Positions 12,100 through 24,330 of a DNA stretch of 64,000 nt are shown piece after piece. This DNA comes from Metellina segmentata (taxonomy: Eukaryota; Arthropoda; Arachnida; Araneae; Tetragnathidae). Position numbers and translations under genes: made by a program. Where the stretch lies: positions 29,863,742 through 29,927,741 of the forward strand of contig OX375881.1 in NCBI GenBank assembly GCA_947359465.1, given 5' to 3'. Every line of letters begins with the position of its first letter. Position 1 is the stretch's first letter. The notes below the pieces were generated by a model. That model ran no database searches and was not told the DNA's origin. It saw only the letters and a program-made list of their open reading frames with translations.

Positions 12100-13880
12100 G
12101 ATGTAATTGGCAAACTTGGTGATATCCTTTGGGATTTTGAAACTTACTTTGCACCATGAAAACACACCCAATTCCTCTCTTCTCTTCAACAACATTTGAT
12201 GATCCAAATAATTTCCTCTGACATAATGCTTTTATTGAAAATTAAGACAAAATTCTCAGTATCTCATAGGCACCTTTTTCAATCAGATGGCAAAGATAAG
12301 TTTAAAAATTTTATCAGGGATGTTTGCTTTGACTCTAAGCCCGTGAATTGTTAAATCATGTACTAATATTTGAGTTTTATATCTTTTAAGTTTTCGCAGA
12401 CGTTATAATTTTGTTATTGAAGATTAGTTGGGGATGAGGAGGCGAATCCTATTTTTCCTGGTGACGTGCAAGTGCATTTGCATCGATGAGGAACAGCAAT
12501 GGTTGATGTAAAACTCGACATGCTATTAATACCTAGCTGTTATTCTGAATCTCAATAACACTGGACTCTGTTATCCTAAACTAGCAGTAACCGTTTTGGC
12601 CATCTCTAAGTCGATAATTGAACCGTTATTTTTGAAGGTGGTACAAGTCCATTTTTTCATGCATCGAGATATTTAACGGTTTGCTTTTAAATTAATTTTA
12701 AAATGTTGGCAAACGTTACTCAATTGGGATGATGTTTTCAACACTATAAACCTGTTAAATTTTATCTATTAAAATTGTTAAAGAAACTAAACTAATTTTT
12801 TTTCAAAGTGGAATGAAACCACTTTCAAAAATAACGTCTTATGTTGAATATAATTGCTAACATCGAGATAAAAGAATGGGTTTATACCAGAATTTCGGCC
12901 AGCGACCTCAGACGTACACTGGATTCGCCTCCTATATCGCGAAAATCTACCAAATTTACATAGCCTTAAATTGAAGAGGCTTTCTCCCCGGTGATAAATG
13001 TTGGCCACCCCATGTAAACACACATCCCCCGGATTTCTTATTGAATTCTGGCAACACCTGATCTCGGTAATCCGAGTCGCGCGGACGCGATGTTATCCGC
13101 TTTGCTTGTCTTGCTATTGAATTCGTTTTTTATTATTACCATCGCTGAACCGGCGACCAACACCGAAAATACATTTGCTGAAACCAGCAAAAGCCAGGAA
13201 ACATTCCTTCTATTCTTCTTCGATTCCAACCCTCCCTATATCCATTTGTGGAAGATGGAGGGGGGGAAAGGCTGGAAACAATGATGGGGCAGCTGGTCAT
13301 CTCGTGGTATTAGATATCCTCCCTTTTTTGCAAAACTGCTGAGACATCTAATGATCAGTGTAAAACGATACGGAAAACTCCAGGCCCCGCCTTCCCTCGC
13401 TGCCTATTTATCAATCCCTACCACAAAACTTGCCCAAAAGACAAGTCCCCTGGGGGAGCCTGCACAAAGTGAACTTTCGCCTACCTGCCAGAAGCGGGAT
13501 CGGGTAGGCGTACGGGAGGCAGCACTGTCCCCCTTCTGTAGGCCGCCACAGATGGGGATTTTTAAAAAAATTCTCGCTTTATCTCATTATGTGCACTCAA
13601 ACGGGGTGACGTTTTGTCTCTGGTTGTGGTTGGGTTGAAATTGGACGCTTTGGATAGAAGATCATCCTGATATAAGTGATCAGAGAACGGCTTGTATGCA
13701 GTGGATAGAAATTTGTACCTTTCAAAATAATTAGTGACAATGCATAATATGGATCGATATTAATGTATGAAAATTCTTGTTATGCATTATTTTTTACTTG
13801 TATTGAAAATATATTACTGTAAAATATAGGAATTTATATTTCCTGTTTTATTCATTGTGGGCACTCGGGGGGTATATTTT
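12100..13880 (+). other. Intronic stretch without recognised genes
   Basis: AT-rich, with no SINE or MITE recognised. The part 13040-13620 is less AT-rich, with CpG-containing segments (GAGTCGCGCGGACGCGATG at about 13073) and ORFs on both strands that lack recognisable domains. I see no splice-bounded conserved coding segment. Confidence 0.5.
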
Positions 13881-14100
13881 AAGATGTGTATTTGCTTCAC
13901 GAAACTGAGGTACCGTAGTGATGTATTTTTGTCCCCATGAGGTTGACTGCCTCTGGTTAACACGGGGGTCACGACATAAGGGATGCCCAAGCGATCTTTC
14001 TCTGTTCTCGCCACTCTTCATCCTTTTCATAATTTTTTGTGTCTTGTATTTGGTGTAGCTTGGCCAAATATGGCAATTCATCATTAAACCCAAAATCCAC
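13881..14100 (+). mobile_element. SINE-A, variant 5' part
   Basis: This copy carries a different 5' module (GTGTATTTGCTTCACGAAAC, TGAGGTACC, then GGATGCCCAAGCGATCTTT) joined to the usual tail (TGTAGCTTGGCCAAATATGG ... CATTAAACCCAAAATCC). The same module recurs at 14113, 19031, 40055 and 57071, so SINE-A has at least one structural subtype. Confidence 0.7.
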
Positions 14101-14112
14101 AAAACTCATTTT

Positions 14113-14593
14113 AGGTGTGTACAAGCTTTACAGACCCGAGGTACGGTAATGATTTATTTTCAAAAGTTTACTGTCTAATTTACACGGGGGTTGTGCTCTC
14201 GGGATGTACCCAAACGATCTTTAGCTTTCATCCCCACCTCTCAGCTCTCTAAACATGTTCTTCCCCTTTCTTGACCCGTCGTCTGAAAGTGGTTGAAAGT
14301 TACGTGGTGTTTCCCTAGGATTTTTCCCATAAGAGATTGATCCCGGACCGTCGTCAATGCCCGTTGTGCTACTCTAGTACGACGCTAATTAAAAATTAAA
14401 AAATTAGCCCTTTTGTGACATCCCTTACGGCCTGGTGTGGAAGTTTAGAGGAGTCAGCTCAGTTGTTGACATCGTCACCTGACTGTTTTTCAAAATTACC
14501 GTGTTGTACTGATCTTTCTCTTCGGGATTGATCCCGGACCGTCGCCAATAGTCCGTTGTGTTGCTCCAGTGCGACGTTAATTAATTTACCCAA
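14113..14593 (+). mobile_element. Mixed SINE-A variant module and two SINE-B tails
   Basis: Begins with the variant SINE-A 5' module (TAGGTGTGTACAAGC ... CCCGAGGTACGG). This is followed by a SINE-B tail (GATTGATCCCGGACCGTCG ... GTACGACGCTAATTAAAA, to about 14400) and a longer SINE-B body (14432-14593: GGTGTGGAAGTTTAGAGG ... GTGCGACGTTAATTAA). tRNA-like heads are missing. The mix suggests template switching or serial insertion. Confidence 0.65.
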
Positions 14594-15514
14594 CTACCTT
14601 ATTATGGAATGGATTTATGCAGCTTGTTGCCCAGAGTGCTTTTATTCATTATTCGTTAAACTTTTTAGAGTCTTCGAAAAATATTCACACTTCAGAAAAG
14701 GCAGAAAATTCCTCTGTTTATTACTATACAGAATGTGTTGGGTAGCAATTAAAATACTCGGTGTAGTAACTTTAAATAGTTCAATTTTAAACAGCATAAA
14801 TAAATTAGTGGCTCTTAAATCTAACGCCTCATAAGTTCCAAGGTAGAGAAAAATCTTCAAAACTTTTTTTTTCTACTGATTTCAATAAAAAATTTTAATT
14901 TTAAATTTAGACTCAGCATCAATTACATCGGAAACGTTTTATCCAAATTTGTCTACATTTCACTACACCAATCCAAGCAATAAATTCTGAAATCAAATTT
15001 ATTAAATTAAACTGTTTTGACAGTTAATTTTGAAAATCCAATTCGATTGTTTTTATCCCCAATTATTTCTAAACAACTTGTCTTCTATTCTGAAAACATT
15101 TTTAATTGACTAATTGTTTCGGCAGCTATTTTTAAACCGATAATCTAACTAACTATTTGCATCAATTATTCCTAAACTGTTTAGTTGTGAGAATTCGTGT
15201 CGGTTTAAATTGTTTTGTCGGTTATTTTTAAGCGGCCAATTCAGTTTACATTCTTAGAAACGTTTGTTAATATTCAAAATGTTGGTAAAACGTACGAATT
15301 TCTCCTATTCTTTACTAGATTTGGTTGAGATGGTAAATACGATTTCTCTAAACTCCTATCAGTTTTTAGAATGAAATTACTCTTAATTGAAAGCATTACG
15401 GTGTGATGGACTGTTATTTGAATAACAGTTTAAATAACAGTGTTATTTTAAAATAACAACTGTTATCGAAATATTAATAACTTCCTCTAAATGTTATTGA
15501 GATAGCAGTGATGG
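14594..15514. other. AT-rich intronic stretch
   Basis: Very AT-rich, with degenerate repetition of AAACTGTTT/TAATTGTTT-like words between about 14990 and 15260, and clustered AACAGTTATT/AATAACTGTTATTT motifs at 15405-15465 that can fold back on themselves. No exon recognised. Confidence 0.5.
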
Positions 15515-15735
15515 GTTTGTTAGAGTTTTATGGCGCAACAATAATATTTGGCTATGCTTCCCCAGACACAAAACCTACAATATCAAGTAACAGACATACA
15601 CACCGTGAAAGTTAAACTTACGCAGAAGAGAGAAATACTCCCATGAAGGCATGCACCTTACAGGAATCGAACCTTCAACGTCTACAACTCGCATAAAGCA
15701 AGCGCAGTGGACATACCCACTGATCCACGACACCT
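15515..15735 (-). mobile_element. SINE-A, near-complete, minus strand
   Basis: On the minus strand the order is TGGATCAGTGGGTATGTCC (A-box side), GCGAGTTGTAGACG, GGTTCGATTCCTG (good B-box), TTTCTCTCTTCTGCG, TTTCACGGTGTGTATGTCTG, and a diverged tail (TTGTTGCGCCATAAAAC). It is nearly full length. Confidence 0.8.
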
Positions 15736-15829
15736 CAGATAGCAGTGAAGCAATTTAAATCAAATAAAATCTATATTGAAATTTCCTAAACTGGACTAAA
15801 ATAAAAAAGTTGTATAAACTAATTTTTTA

Positions 15830-16320
15830 CAAATTACTGTTTGGCCAAATTAATATCTGGTGAAAATAACCTCTAATGTCGACTTCTAAAAGTTAATAAC
15901 TGTTAAATATAGTTACCTAGCATTTGTAATTAACTGAAACAATAATTTTTGTTGTTAATTGTAACCTATTGGAAATAATACTTAAACACTGTTGTCGTAA
16001 AATAGCAGTAAACAGTAACATTTTTGCATATCTTTAATCGATAAATATAGTTGCACAATTAGTGTAAGCAGTTAGCTGAAACAAAACTGTTCACTATTTG
16101 TAATAACTGTTTTTATAAATTAGCAATTGCACTTACCTCGACTATTGTAAAATAAGAGTAACAGTTTTTCCCATCTGTAATGAATAATCGTTAAAAATAG
16201 TTTCTAATTTAATCTTAGCAAGTTAACTGAAACAAAACTGTCGTATTACCTGTTAACTGTTCTGGAAAATTAGCAATAGCTGGTATCGCTGTTGTAAAGT
16301 AACAGTATTGTCCGTCTATT
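15830..16320. repeat. Degenerate ~145-bp tandem repeat
   Basis: A recurrent module with the core CTGAAACAAAACTGT occurs at about 15934 (diverged), 16076 and 16227, spacings of about 142 and 151 bases. It is flanked each time by similar words (AATAACTGTT, AAAATTAGCAAT, GTAAAATAAGAGTAACAG). At least three units are visible. No coding potential. Confidence 0.6.
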
Positions 16321-17347
16321 TTATTCCCACCCATGCACCTCGCTTTGTGAACGGTTCCCCGGGACCTTAAGAAGATATTCTTTGCTTCCTCCGAAAAAGG
16401 CTTATCATAAGGAGAAATGTACGTTGAGGGCAGGGGAAAAGGGAAAAAAATTCAAACAGGTCGTATTCTACATTTGTTTTGTTTTCTTTCTACATATATA
16501 TATTTTGTACTTTCTATCTAAAGGCCCCGTATCACGTGTTACTATGACAAGCTGTCCTGCTAGCCAGCACAGCGAATTTTCATTTCAACCATTCCACCCT
16601 CCCCGCTCTTTGCAGGGGGAAGGCCTAAAAAATACATCAAATAAAAAGAATTGAAATAGCTGGCGGTGCCCATATAGCTATATCTAGCCGGGGCAGCGAA
16701 AAAATATTATATAAAATAGGAACGTAAGAAAAACAGTAAGGCATTTTGAAAGCTTTGTGAAGGAATAATGGTTTTTAGGGGAACATTGTGTTGGGGGGGG
16801 GGGCGTTTGGAGATTTAAAGGTGAAATAGTACTTGGAGAAGGGAGCGGATGGCCTAGGTAATGCATTCCCCCTTCCTTCTTTGATACCAGATGTGTCCAG
16901 TTCTGTGTATGACCAACAGGAGGTTTCTGGAATTTAGGAACTTGAATCCATGTGATCTGTTTAAATTTTTCATTTCCCCTTTCCTGCGGGGGGATTTTTT
17001 CTCCCGTATCCCTTTTTTGCGTGCTGTCCCCCCGCACCACTTTATTTTATACATTTTATCATCACCAGGATTTGGCAAATGCGATGTTCTGCCGTATATT
17101 TTCCTGACTTTTCTACAACTGTTTCAGATGTGCCGGCTCTTGTGTGCCGCGCAGGTTTTCTTTGGGTGCCGTTTTAGGACTGCGCAGGCGTGCTGGTTTT
17201 TTTTTTGTGTGTGTGGTACCTTGAATAAAATCCAATTCTTTTTTGTGGACCGTTTGGGCTGTTTAAACTCCAAGACATTGCTATGTAGGCTATTCTTCAG
17301 TTAAGGGTGGCGAGCTCGAAACTGTCCAACCATAGACCTTCGTGTAC
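16321..17347 (+). other. Intronic stretch without recognised gene
   Basis: Moderately GC-containing and non-repetitive, apart from a G-run at about 16792-16803. The ORFs at 16684-17040 (-) and 16891-17304 (+) overlap antisense and have no domain I recognise. Confidence 0.5.
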
Positions 17348-17648
17348 GCGGAGGCTGGTGCAAGATAAATCTGCCGTGGCTTTAAATGTTCTCATGTTGC
17401 TGTAGTGTGGAAGTTTAATGTGGCCTGCCAGCTCTGGTGTTGACCTCGTCATCTAACCGGGTTTCAAAATTACGACTTTTTGTCCTCGGATTGATCCCTC
17501 AGGGAATTGATCCAGGACCGTCGTCAATAGCCCGTTGTGTTGCTCTGGTACGACGTTAATTAAAATTACCTTACCTCTATTCTTTCCCTTCGCTATTAAT
17601 TCCTGACAATCGCCAGTAGTCCGTTGTGTTGCTCCAGTGCGACATACA
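17348..17648 (+). mobile_element. SINE-B, 5'-truncated, plus a second tail
   Basis: A diverged SINE-B body (GAGGCTGGTGCAAG ... GTGTGGAAGTTTAATG ... TCAAAATTACG ... CCAGGACCGTCGTCAATAGC ... TACGACGTTAATTAAAATTACC, to about 17573) is followed by a second tail fragment (CGCCAGTAGTCCGTTGTG ... CAGTGCGACAT, to 17648). Confidence 0.75.
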
Positions 17649-19030
17649 GTCGAAGAATTAAGATTAAGTATTCGACTGGTTCTTCTCTGAATAGTCTAGT
17701 CAAAATTCTTCGATAAGGTGTCGAAACTTTACTTGATTAATAAAGATCGACAAGTTGGTGATTTTTTTTTTAATTATTGAAAGGGGATCTTTTCATTCAT
17801 AGAATATGGTGAATGTCGTGAAGTCAAGTGCCTGGTATTTGTTACATTCTTCGAAAGTGTAACTTAGTGGGTTATTTAAGTTAAATTATTCCGCACATTT
17901 AGCAGACATTTCAGTAGAATTCTTATGATAATTCATTTCTTAGTGGTATGATTTTAGAAGACACGAAAACCGAGCCCCGAATAAAAACATCGGTTTTGAT
18001 ACTCCTATGAAGGATAGTTCCGTATTCAATTGCCATTTCCACGCTATCTCTCAAACAGAAGAAGGGGTTTTAAAAACGACCCGTGTTGGGATACCCCCCC
18101 CCACTCCCGTGGTTGGTGCATTTAATGCGTGCGATGTTTTATCACCAAACCCAAAAAGAATCGGTCGATCTTTAAAATTCCGCGCTGCCAAGATTCGCGA
18201 TCACAATTTAAATCGCCGCCGCATTTTATACGGGAGTGCTTTAATACCGCATATGTGTTTGGTAATTGAGTTGAAAAGGGACGTAAATAATAAATGACGC
18301 CTGAGTGCCGATCTTGAGGGTCTTCCCTTCCGATGGTGTGGGGGGAGGGACGGAATAAGTTTCAATTAAATCGGGCTTTTAGGAGCCACAGCGGCAAGTC
18401 ACTCTGCGAGTCGCCTTTTAAAATTTTCAATAAACTTGAAATGAATCCATTGTAAGGTGCAAGCGACTACCCAGTTAACCTAATATGTGTAATATCTGAA
18501 AGAGGGACTTGTTTTTGCTGGCTTTTCTGCGGAGGCATAAAATCAACTATGAAATATTCACGCCTTTTCTTATTTCGCGCCACTCCGTTCTCTCTCTCTC
18601 TGCCACCCCTTTCCCACTCGAATCGCTACCCCCCCCCCTCCCGGACTCCTCTCCATCCTCCTTCCGAAGCCTTTTGCGACCGAACATAATGACATTAAGT
18701 CGAGTTTAAGATTGATGAGCCTACCTTACGCTTTGGGAAAAGAGCTAGGTGGAGTGGGTGCCCGAGTTGGCGATACATCGCTCCCGGCGGCGACTTTTTT
18801 GGGGTGGTGTTTTTCCATTGCGAATGGAGTGCATAGAGTTTGTATATTGTTTGTATTCTGAATGGTGTTTAGTCGTTTTTTTGTTAATTACCTTGGAAGG
18901 AGGTCGTGATGTTACTGTTTCAGTGTTTTTTTTTTTCAATGTATGTCTAAAGTCTACAGGTTATCTACTCCAGAGATTTCCAACCTTTTTCAATCTCATG
19001 GCATACCTTGAGGTATTCAGTCTTTTGTAA
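17649..19030 (+). other. Intronic stretch, partly unique
   Basis: 17990-18300 and 18500-18710 are less AT-rich and not obviously repetitive (GATTCGCGATCACAATTTAA; CAATTTAAATCGCCGCCGC). No exon or gene is recognised. CT-rich and C-run sequence lies at 18585-18670. Confidence 0.45.
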
Positions 19031-19203
19031 ACAGGTGTCCGCACCCGAGGTATCCAAGCGATCTTTTTCTGTTTCTATCCCATTTTTCTATTCCCCAATC
19101 CCTTTTTTTTCCCCCTTTCGGCGATATTTTTTACCGGGAGTTGTCTGCCTTGTGTTTGGCGCACCTTTGCCCTTGCGTCATAAAGCCGCAAAACAGCCAA
19201 CCA
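19031..19203 (+). mobile_element. SINE-A variant copy
   Basis: ACAGGTGTCCGCACCCGAGG and TATCCAAGCGATCTTTTTC give the variant 5' module. The tail is GTGTTTGGCGCACCTTTGCC (deleted for the AAATATGG part), then TTGCGTCATAAAGCC and CAGCCAACC. Confidence 0.7.
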
Positions 19204-20539
19204 TGGTACACGTAAACGAATTACTAAAATTATGCGCACACCAAGAAATGTTACATTCTTTGTCAATCTGACAAAAAAAAAGTATAATTTCGATTAATTT
19301 ATAAAATGCAATCCAAGAAATGATCCTATCCCTTTTGTCTAAAACGAATTTCAAGCAAAATATTTTTGAAACAATATGTTACTATGTAATAAAAAAATAA
19401 TACTCAAAATGATTTATGTGGTTACTTCTTGAAACTAATTATGAACGCGTGTATCAAAAATCCTTTGAAACGGAATACATTTATAACCGTTTCGCCATCT
19501 CCATGAAACACAACGGTTGAAAATCGCTGCTAGCTCCAATTCAAATTGCCGTAATGTTGAATGCGTCCAATGATTTTTTAGACTGTTTTCAGACCTGTCT
19601 ACTTATACTTTACCTTCGCGAAGTTCCGGTTTATGCGAATAAAATTAGATTAAAAAAGACTCGAACCTCTTGTCCCTGGTTTCTTATGCTTTCGAAAGTG
19701 TATTTTATTAACCATATCATTTCAAGACTTTCGAATCCATAATGATTGTTTAAATATTAATTTAAGATCGTTTTATCCCCGTTTATTTCTTTTGTATAAA
19801 TCAATGTTTGGTCTCGGGAAATCTAGAAAAATATTCAAAGATTTGGTAACTTCTTATTTTTTTTAAATGACACTTTCAAAATTCGTAAAACACCATAAAT
19901 ATCCTTAGTTTATCTTTAAAACATTCTGATGAGTGCGTACAATTTCTTTGTCATTTATATTTTGTTTAAATAAAAGAAGTAACTAAGAAAAAGAGATTTT
20001 TTTAAACTTAAATAATTTTAACAATTCCTAAAATTATTCTTTTAATCATTTTGAGTTATTGTCTATATCCAGAAACCTCTCAGGTCTGAAGCAAAAATTA
20101 TAATTTTCAAGATAATGGTATACATTTTCTTCCAATAATTTGAACCTTATTGCAAGTTGCAACATGTTTTCAGGTTTATGTGGATATGAATGAAAATTAT
20201 TTGTGAGCACACTTGTCAAAAGCTCAAAACTTCAAAGTTCAACAAAAAAATGTCCAAAGTTCAAATGAAAGAAATCCTGCAACATTTTAAACCTTTTCAC
20301 TCCCCGTAAGCCACATTAGTGAATCCTTCAAAATTTAGTCAGACCTGCTAATTTTTCGCTGGCTGAAATCTGATTACAATCAAAAGTTACAAACGAAACC
20401 GTCGAAATTAAATCTTACCCATTTTAAACCGCTTCGCCATACGTTAGACACCATCTTAGAGATCAGTGTACTATAAGTACAAAATTTGCTTTTAGTAAGT
20501 ACCATACCTTTTTTAATAGTTTGTGTCTCACTACAGTCA
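19204..20539. other. AT-rich intronic stretch
   Basis: Long AT-rich sequence with no recognised repeat family, exon or structured element. Confidence 0.5.
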
Positions 20540-21240
20540 AGCTTATTTTATGCATATTTTCCACCGCCAAATTGCATCGAGTCCTCGATCACCATCATCT
20601 TAACCCAAACTCTAGCGCGAGCACGCAGAAGAGCTGTTCCGAATTGGCTGCGAAGTTGGCGTCGGCAACCGAACCCACCGTCGGCAACCCTCCCATCCCA
20701 ATTGAGGTTCTTTATAAGCGCGCGTAAGGCGATACAGAAGAACGAGAGAGAAGAGAGCCCAACAGGAGAGAGAGAGAGCCTGATTATTATTATAGCCCCC
20801 TCCGCAAAAAGGTAGCCCTCCCCTCTCTCGGTGGTCCTCGAATATCATTTTTAATGAATTAGGCCACCGTCCTCACTTAGAGGGGTGGAAAAATTTCTCC
20901 TCCATCTATCCGAAAACTGATGAAGGTATAAAGATGTAAAACAAGAATATGATTAGCCGGCGCGCAGAGCTAGTTAGGGAAATTACTTCCACACACGGCA
21001 TGAGATATAGGCTTCGCTCTCGAGGAAGGGGGAGGCCTGTATTAACGGTGCTTGATGATACTAAGTAAAGGCGGAGGAAGTTTTTTGGGGCTCTGCAATG
21101 TGATAATCTTTATGAGATTTGCAAACTCCATGTGTCGCGTCCTTCCTTCTTCCAGCGTGTCTCTTCCCGCTCGCTCGCTTCTCATTAATAATGAGGTGTC
21201 TTGCGAGATGAGGGGAAAGTTTTAAAGGGGTGCCTTGCTT
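20540..21240. promoter_or_regulatory. Candidate regulatory segment in the large intron
   Basis: An unusually complex, repeat-poor block with CpG-containing parts (GAAGTTGGCGTCGGCAACC; TTATAAGCGCGCGTAAGG), a GA-rich run (20740-20780), and AT-rich homeodomain-like words (TTTAATGAATTAGG, about 20850). ORFs overlap on both strands with no recognisable protein. Candidate only: complexity and absence of repeats are the evidence. Confidence 0.25.
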
Positions 21241-21349
21241 TCTGAAGGAGATATCTGGTTCGAGGTGATTATTTTGGCGGATTTGGTTTTTTTTTATCCT
21301 CTCTTCCTTTTCTGGTTGATGGGTCTGGGTGGGAATTGTGGTAAAAAGT

Positions 21350-21740
21350 TTTGGTTGTTTTCCTGTGGTGATGGAAGGGAATGCTGTTTCTGGGAGAGAG
21401 AAAAAAAATTTGGTTCTTTTTGAGTTGGAGGATGGTTTCTCAGAATGCCCGTTGGTGAGACGGTGGGTGTGGTGTGATTGGTGTTTCTTGTTTGGAGATC
21501 GGGAACTGTTGTTAGTGTCTGGGTATCGTGGTGACTTTTACTGGAGATAAAACTCGGGAATTGGTGGTTCTCGGCGTGGAAAGATTGTAACGAATGGTGT
21601 CGCGAGGTGAAATATTTCGGTGGATCATCGTTTTTCGTTTTTATATTTTAAGAAATCGTGTTGGTTTCTGCTTGAGGTTTTGCCTTCTTTTTCGAGTGAA
21701 GGAGATATGCTAGTTGAATCGCTGTGTGTAGCCCGTTGAT
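21350..21740. repeat. Tandem segmental duplication, copy 1
   Basis: Matches 22205-22600 at an offset of about 850 bases. Shared words in order include GAGTTGGAGGATGGTT (21422), GGTGTGGTGTGATTGGTGTT, CTTGTTTGGAGATC, TTAGTGTCTGGGT, AAGAAATCGT and GAGATATGCTAGTTGAATCG. The intervening space is filled by AT dinucleotides and a 22-bp minisatellite. No coding function is apparent; the short ORFs here are T/G-rich. Confidence 0.75.
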
Positions 21741-21776
21741 TAGAATTTTGCTGGAGAGAAGTTTTATTTGTGACCA

Positions 21777-22150
21777 ATATATATATATATATATATTTCC
21801 GAAAAAGTTGTCTTAATATTCATTAAAAGAATAAATAATGTTCATTAAAATAATAAATAATATTCTTTAAAAGAATAAATAATATTCTTCAAAAGAATAA
21901 ATAATATTCATTAAAATAAAAAATAATATTCATTAAAATAATAAGTAATATTCATTAAAAGAATAAATAATATTCATTAAAATAATAAATAATATTCTTT
22001 AAAGGAATAAATAATATTCATTAAAGGAATAAATAATATTCATTAAAAAATAATATTCATTAAAAAAATAATATTCATTTAAAGAATAAATAATATTCTT
22101 TAAAAGAATAAATAATATCCATTAAAAAAATAATATTCATTCAAAGAATG
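21777..22150. repeat. (AT)n plus 22-bp AT-rich minisatellite
   Basis: An (AT)n run at about 21776-21796 is followed by an array with unit AATATTCATTAAAAGAATAA + AT (22 bp) and variants (TTCTTT for TTCATT; deletions of the GAATAA part near 22040-22080 and 22120). About 15 units are visible. Unit variants are interspersed rather than graded, suggesting repeated unequal exchange or slippage. Confidence 0.85.
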
Positions 22151-22204
22151 AAATATTTTTGAAAAGTTGTTTTGTAAAGAGCGACTGTGGAGGAGAAATG
22201 TTTT

Positions 22205-22600
22205 TGGGTTGTTTTTCCTGAAACGATAAAAGCAGAGACTGTTTATGGGAAAAATTAGTTTGACTCTTTTTTGAGTTGGAGGATGGTTCATTGGAATGCC
22301 CATTGATAAATCGATGGGTGTGGTGTGATTGGTGTTCCTTGTTTGGAGATCAGACACGTGTTGGTGTCTGGGTCACTGATGGAAGATTGAAGAACTGATG
22401 TTTCTCAATCTATAAAGTCGTAACAGAATAATGTTGATCTCTAATATTTTAGTGGTTCGTCTCTTGTTTTGCGTTTGAAGAAATCGTTGTTGTATTTTAA
22501 ATTACGCATAAATTTGTCATGAAAGCATTGGCTTCCGTTGACATTCTTCTTCGGTATAAAGAGATATACTAGTTGGATCGCTCTGTACTCTTACGTTCTA
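22205..22600. repeat. Tandem segmental duplication, copy 2
   Basis: Partner of 21350-21740: GAGTTGGAGGATGGTT at 22272, GGTGTGGTGTGATTGGTGTT, CTTGTTTGGAGATC, TTGGTGTCTGGGT, AAGAAATCGTTG, GAGATATACTAGTTGGATCG. Many point differences and small indels show the duplication is old. Confidence 0.75.
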
Positions 22601-22666
22601 TATGTGTATGAGCCATTCCCAAGAATTTTGTAGAGGGAAACCTGATTTATGTAAAATTTCCGCGTT

Positions 22667-22809
22667 TTAACCTTTAGTCTATGGCTGGTACAACAGTTGT
22701 ACCTTGTTCGTGCCAAGAAGGAATTGAGACTACGGCCAGTACATCAGTTGTACCTTGAAAGTTATAGGAATCGCGCCAGTTATATCTATAGCTGTAGTCA
22801 AGAGATTAA
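22667..22809. mobile_element. TTAA-flanked MITE, family B
   Basis: Flanked by TTAA at 22667-22670 and 22806-22809. The left end is TTAACCTTTAGTCTATGGC and the right end inverts to TTAATCTCTTGACTACAGC. The interior has the family's GGTACAACAGTTGTACC palindrome and GTACATCAGTTGTACCTTG. It is 143 bp long, with other copies at 33887, 38958 and 40261. The TTAA duplication and CC-starting ends fit a piggyBac-type MITE. Confidence 0.75.
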
Positions 22810-24054
22810 TACTCATTTGTTAAATTAATAACAAAAAATAGTTGTAATTTAAATAATTGTGGTAAAAACGAGTTTATTTTGATGCTGTTCTGAAAAGGAT
22901 GAAGACTAAAAAGGGGCGAATCAAGAAAAAATATTAGTGGGGATTCTGTATGTGTGTTCGTTTTGATCTGTGTGTGGCTTTTTCAATTGTAATGTCGATG
23001 AAGTTCGTATTGGAGGTGGTTCTTGCTGGGAAACTTATCACATGCGATTTGTTAACTGTCACGAGGGGAGGAATTTCATTTGAAGGTGGTTGGTTGAGTT
23101 TTTATCCCTATCAAGTAATATTTTTGAATGGGTCGTTTTTCTTAGTTTGAAATTCACAAATTTTTCCTCAAGAATGCTTATTATTTCAATACGTTTTTAT
23201 CGTAAACCCCGCTAATAGTTCATTTTGCTTTTTTGAAGTACAGGTAGATAGTCTATGGGGACAAGACTGTTATTTTTCCCTCCAGGAAAGCTTTTTTTCT
23301 CATGCATCAATTTCTGCAAAACAAATTACTTAACACTTTATGCTTTTACCTAATGATTTTCTAATGTGAAAAGGATTTAAAAATCGTTTGATTTTTTGTG
23401 AGTTTATTATGTTGAAATAAATTTGTATTTAGTTACAATAAAAGGAATTTTAGCTTGAAAATTAATAAATTCAAAAGAATAAATTTTAAATCTGACCTCA
23501 TTTGGGGTAGAGGAACGTTTGTTTTGTTTCCATTAATTTTTCTATTAAAAAATTCTGAACAGATATAACACTTTTGCTGAAATTATCTATGCACACTCAG
23601 GTGAGACATTTTATTTTAGTAAGTTTATTTGTTATCTTTTTGAAAATTAAGCATAAATTTGTTTGTCGGATCAGCAATTTTTTTTTTTTTTTTTTTGATG
23701 CACCGAAGAATTATAACTATAAATTTGTTTTCCAAAATATGAAGAGGGTTCTATGCTAAATGTTATAATATAGGTTATAATATGTGGTAAATAAAAAAAA
23801 CTACCATTACAATTTAAAATAGGTGACATTACATTTTCGATTTAAGTTCATGAACTTAAACCCGCACTTTATTAACAGCTTTAACTGGACATTTGTTATT
23901 TGAAGTTTTTAATTTTCACGTATCTTTTCAAAATTAAAATTTAATTCTATTTAAATTGCTTCACTGCTATCCCGAATAACACTTCATTTTTATTATCGAT
24001 AACAGTTGCTATCTGTTATTTTGAAATAACTGCTATTTAAGCTGCCATCGGGAA
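22810..24054. other. AT-rich intronic stretch
   Basis: No exon recognised. A T-run of about 18 lies at 23678-23695. The segment 23970-24050 has ATCGATAACAGTTGCTATCTG and GTTATTTTGAAATAACTGC, self-complementary AACAGTTATT-type words like those at 15405-15465. Confidence 0.5.
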
Positions 24055-24330
24055 CAACAGCCCGTCTCATTTGCATGACGACAACCCAAGAAGTGGCACC
24101 TTTCATCTCTCAATGCTCCCGGGCAGAAATCGGCGGCTTCTTCCCTTTCCGCGGCGGTTTTAACGCGTTTTTTATTCACTCTCCGAATGAAGAGCGAACA
24201 TTCTTCTCGGCCCTAATAAACAGAAAGGGAACAGCACCAGGACGGGCGCTATTTACGACCGTCATGCCGCTTTATGGTCGCAGATAAGATGAAATCTGGA
24301 AGACAGTGATAAAACGATAAGATTTATTGA
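24055..24330. promoter_or_regulatory. Candidate regulatory segment with octamer, GATA and Hox-like words
   Basis: A complex, repeat-free block. It contains an ATTTGCAT octamer (about 24069), TTTATGGTCGCAGATAAGAT (about 24271), and CGATAAGATTTATTGAACC (about 24315). These words resemble POU, GATA and posterior-Hox/Cdx binding sites, but such words are short and occur by chance. Evidence is compositional and motif-level only. Confidence 0.25.
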
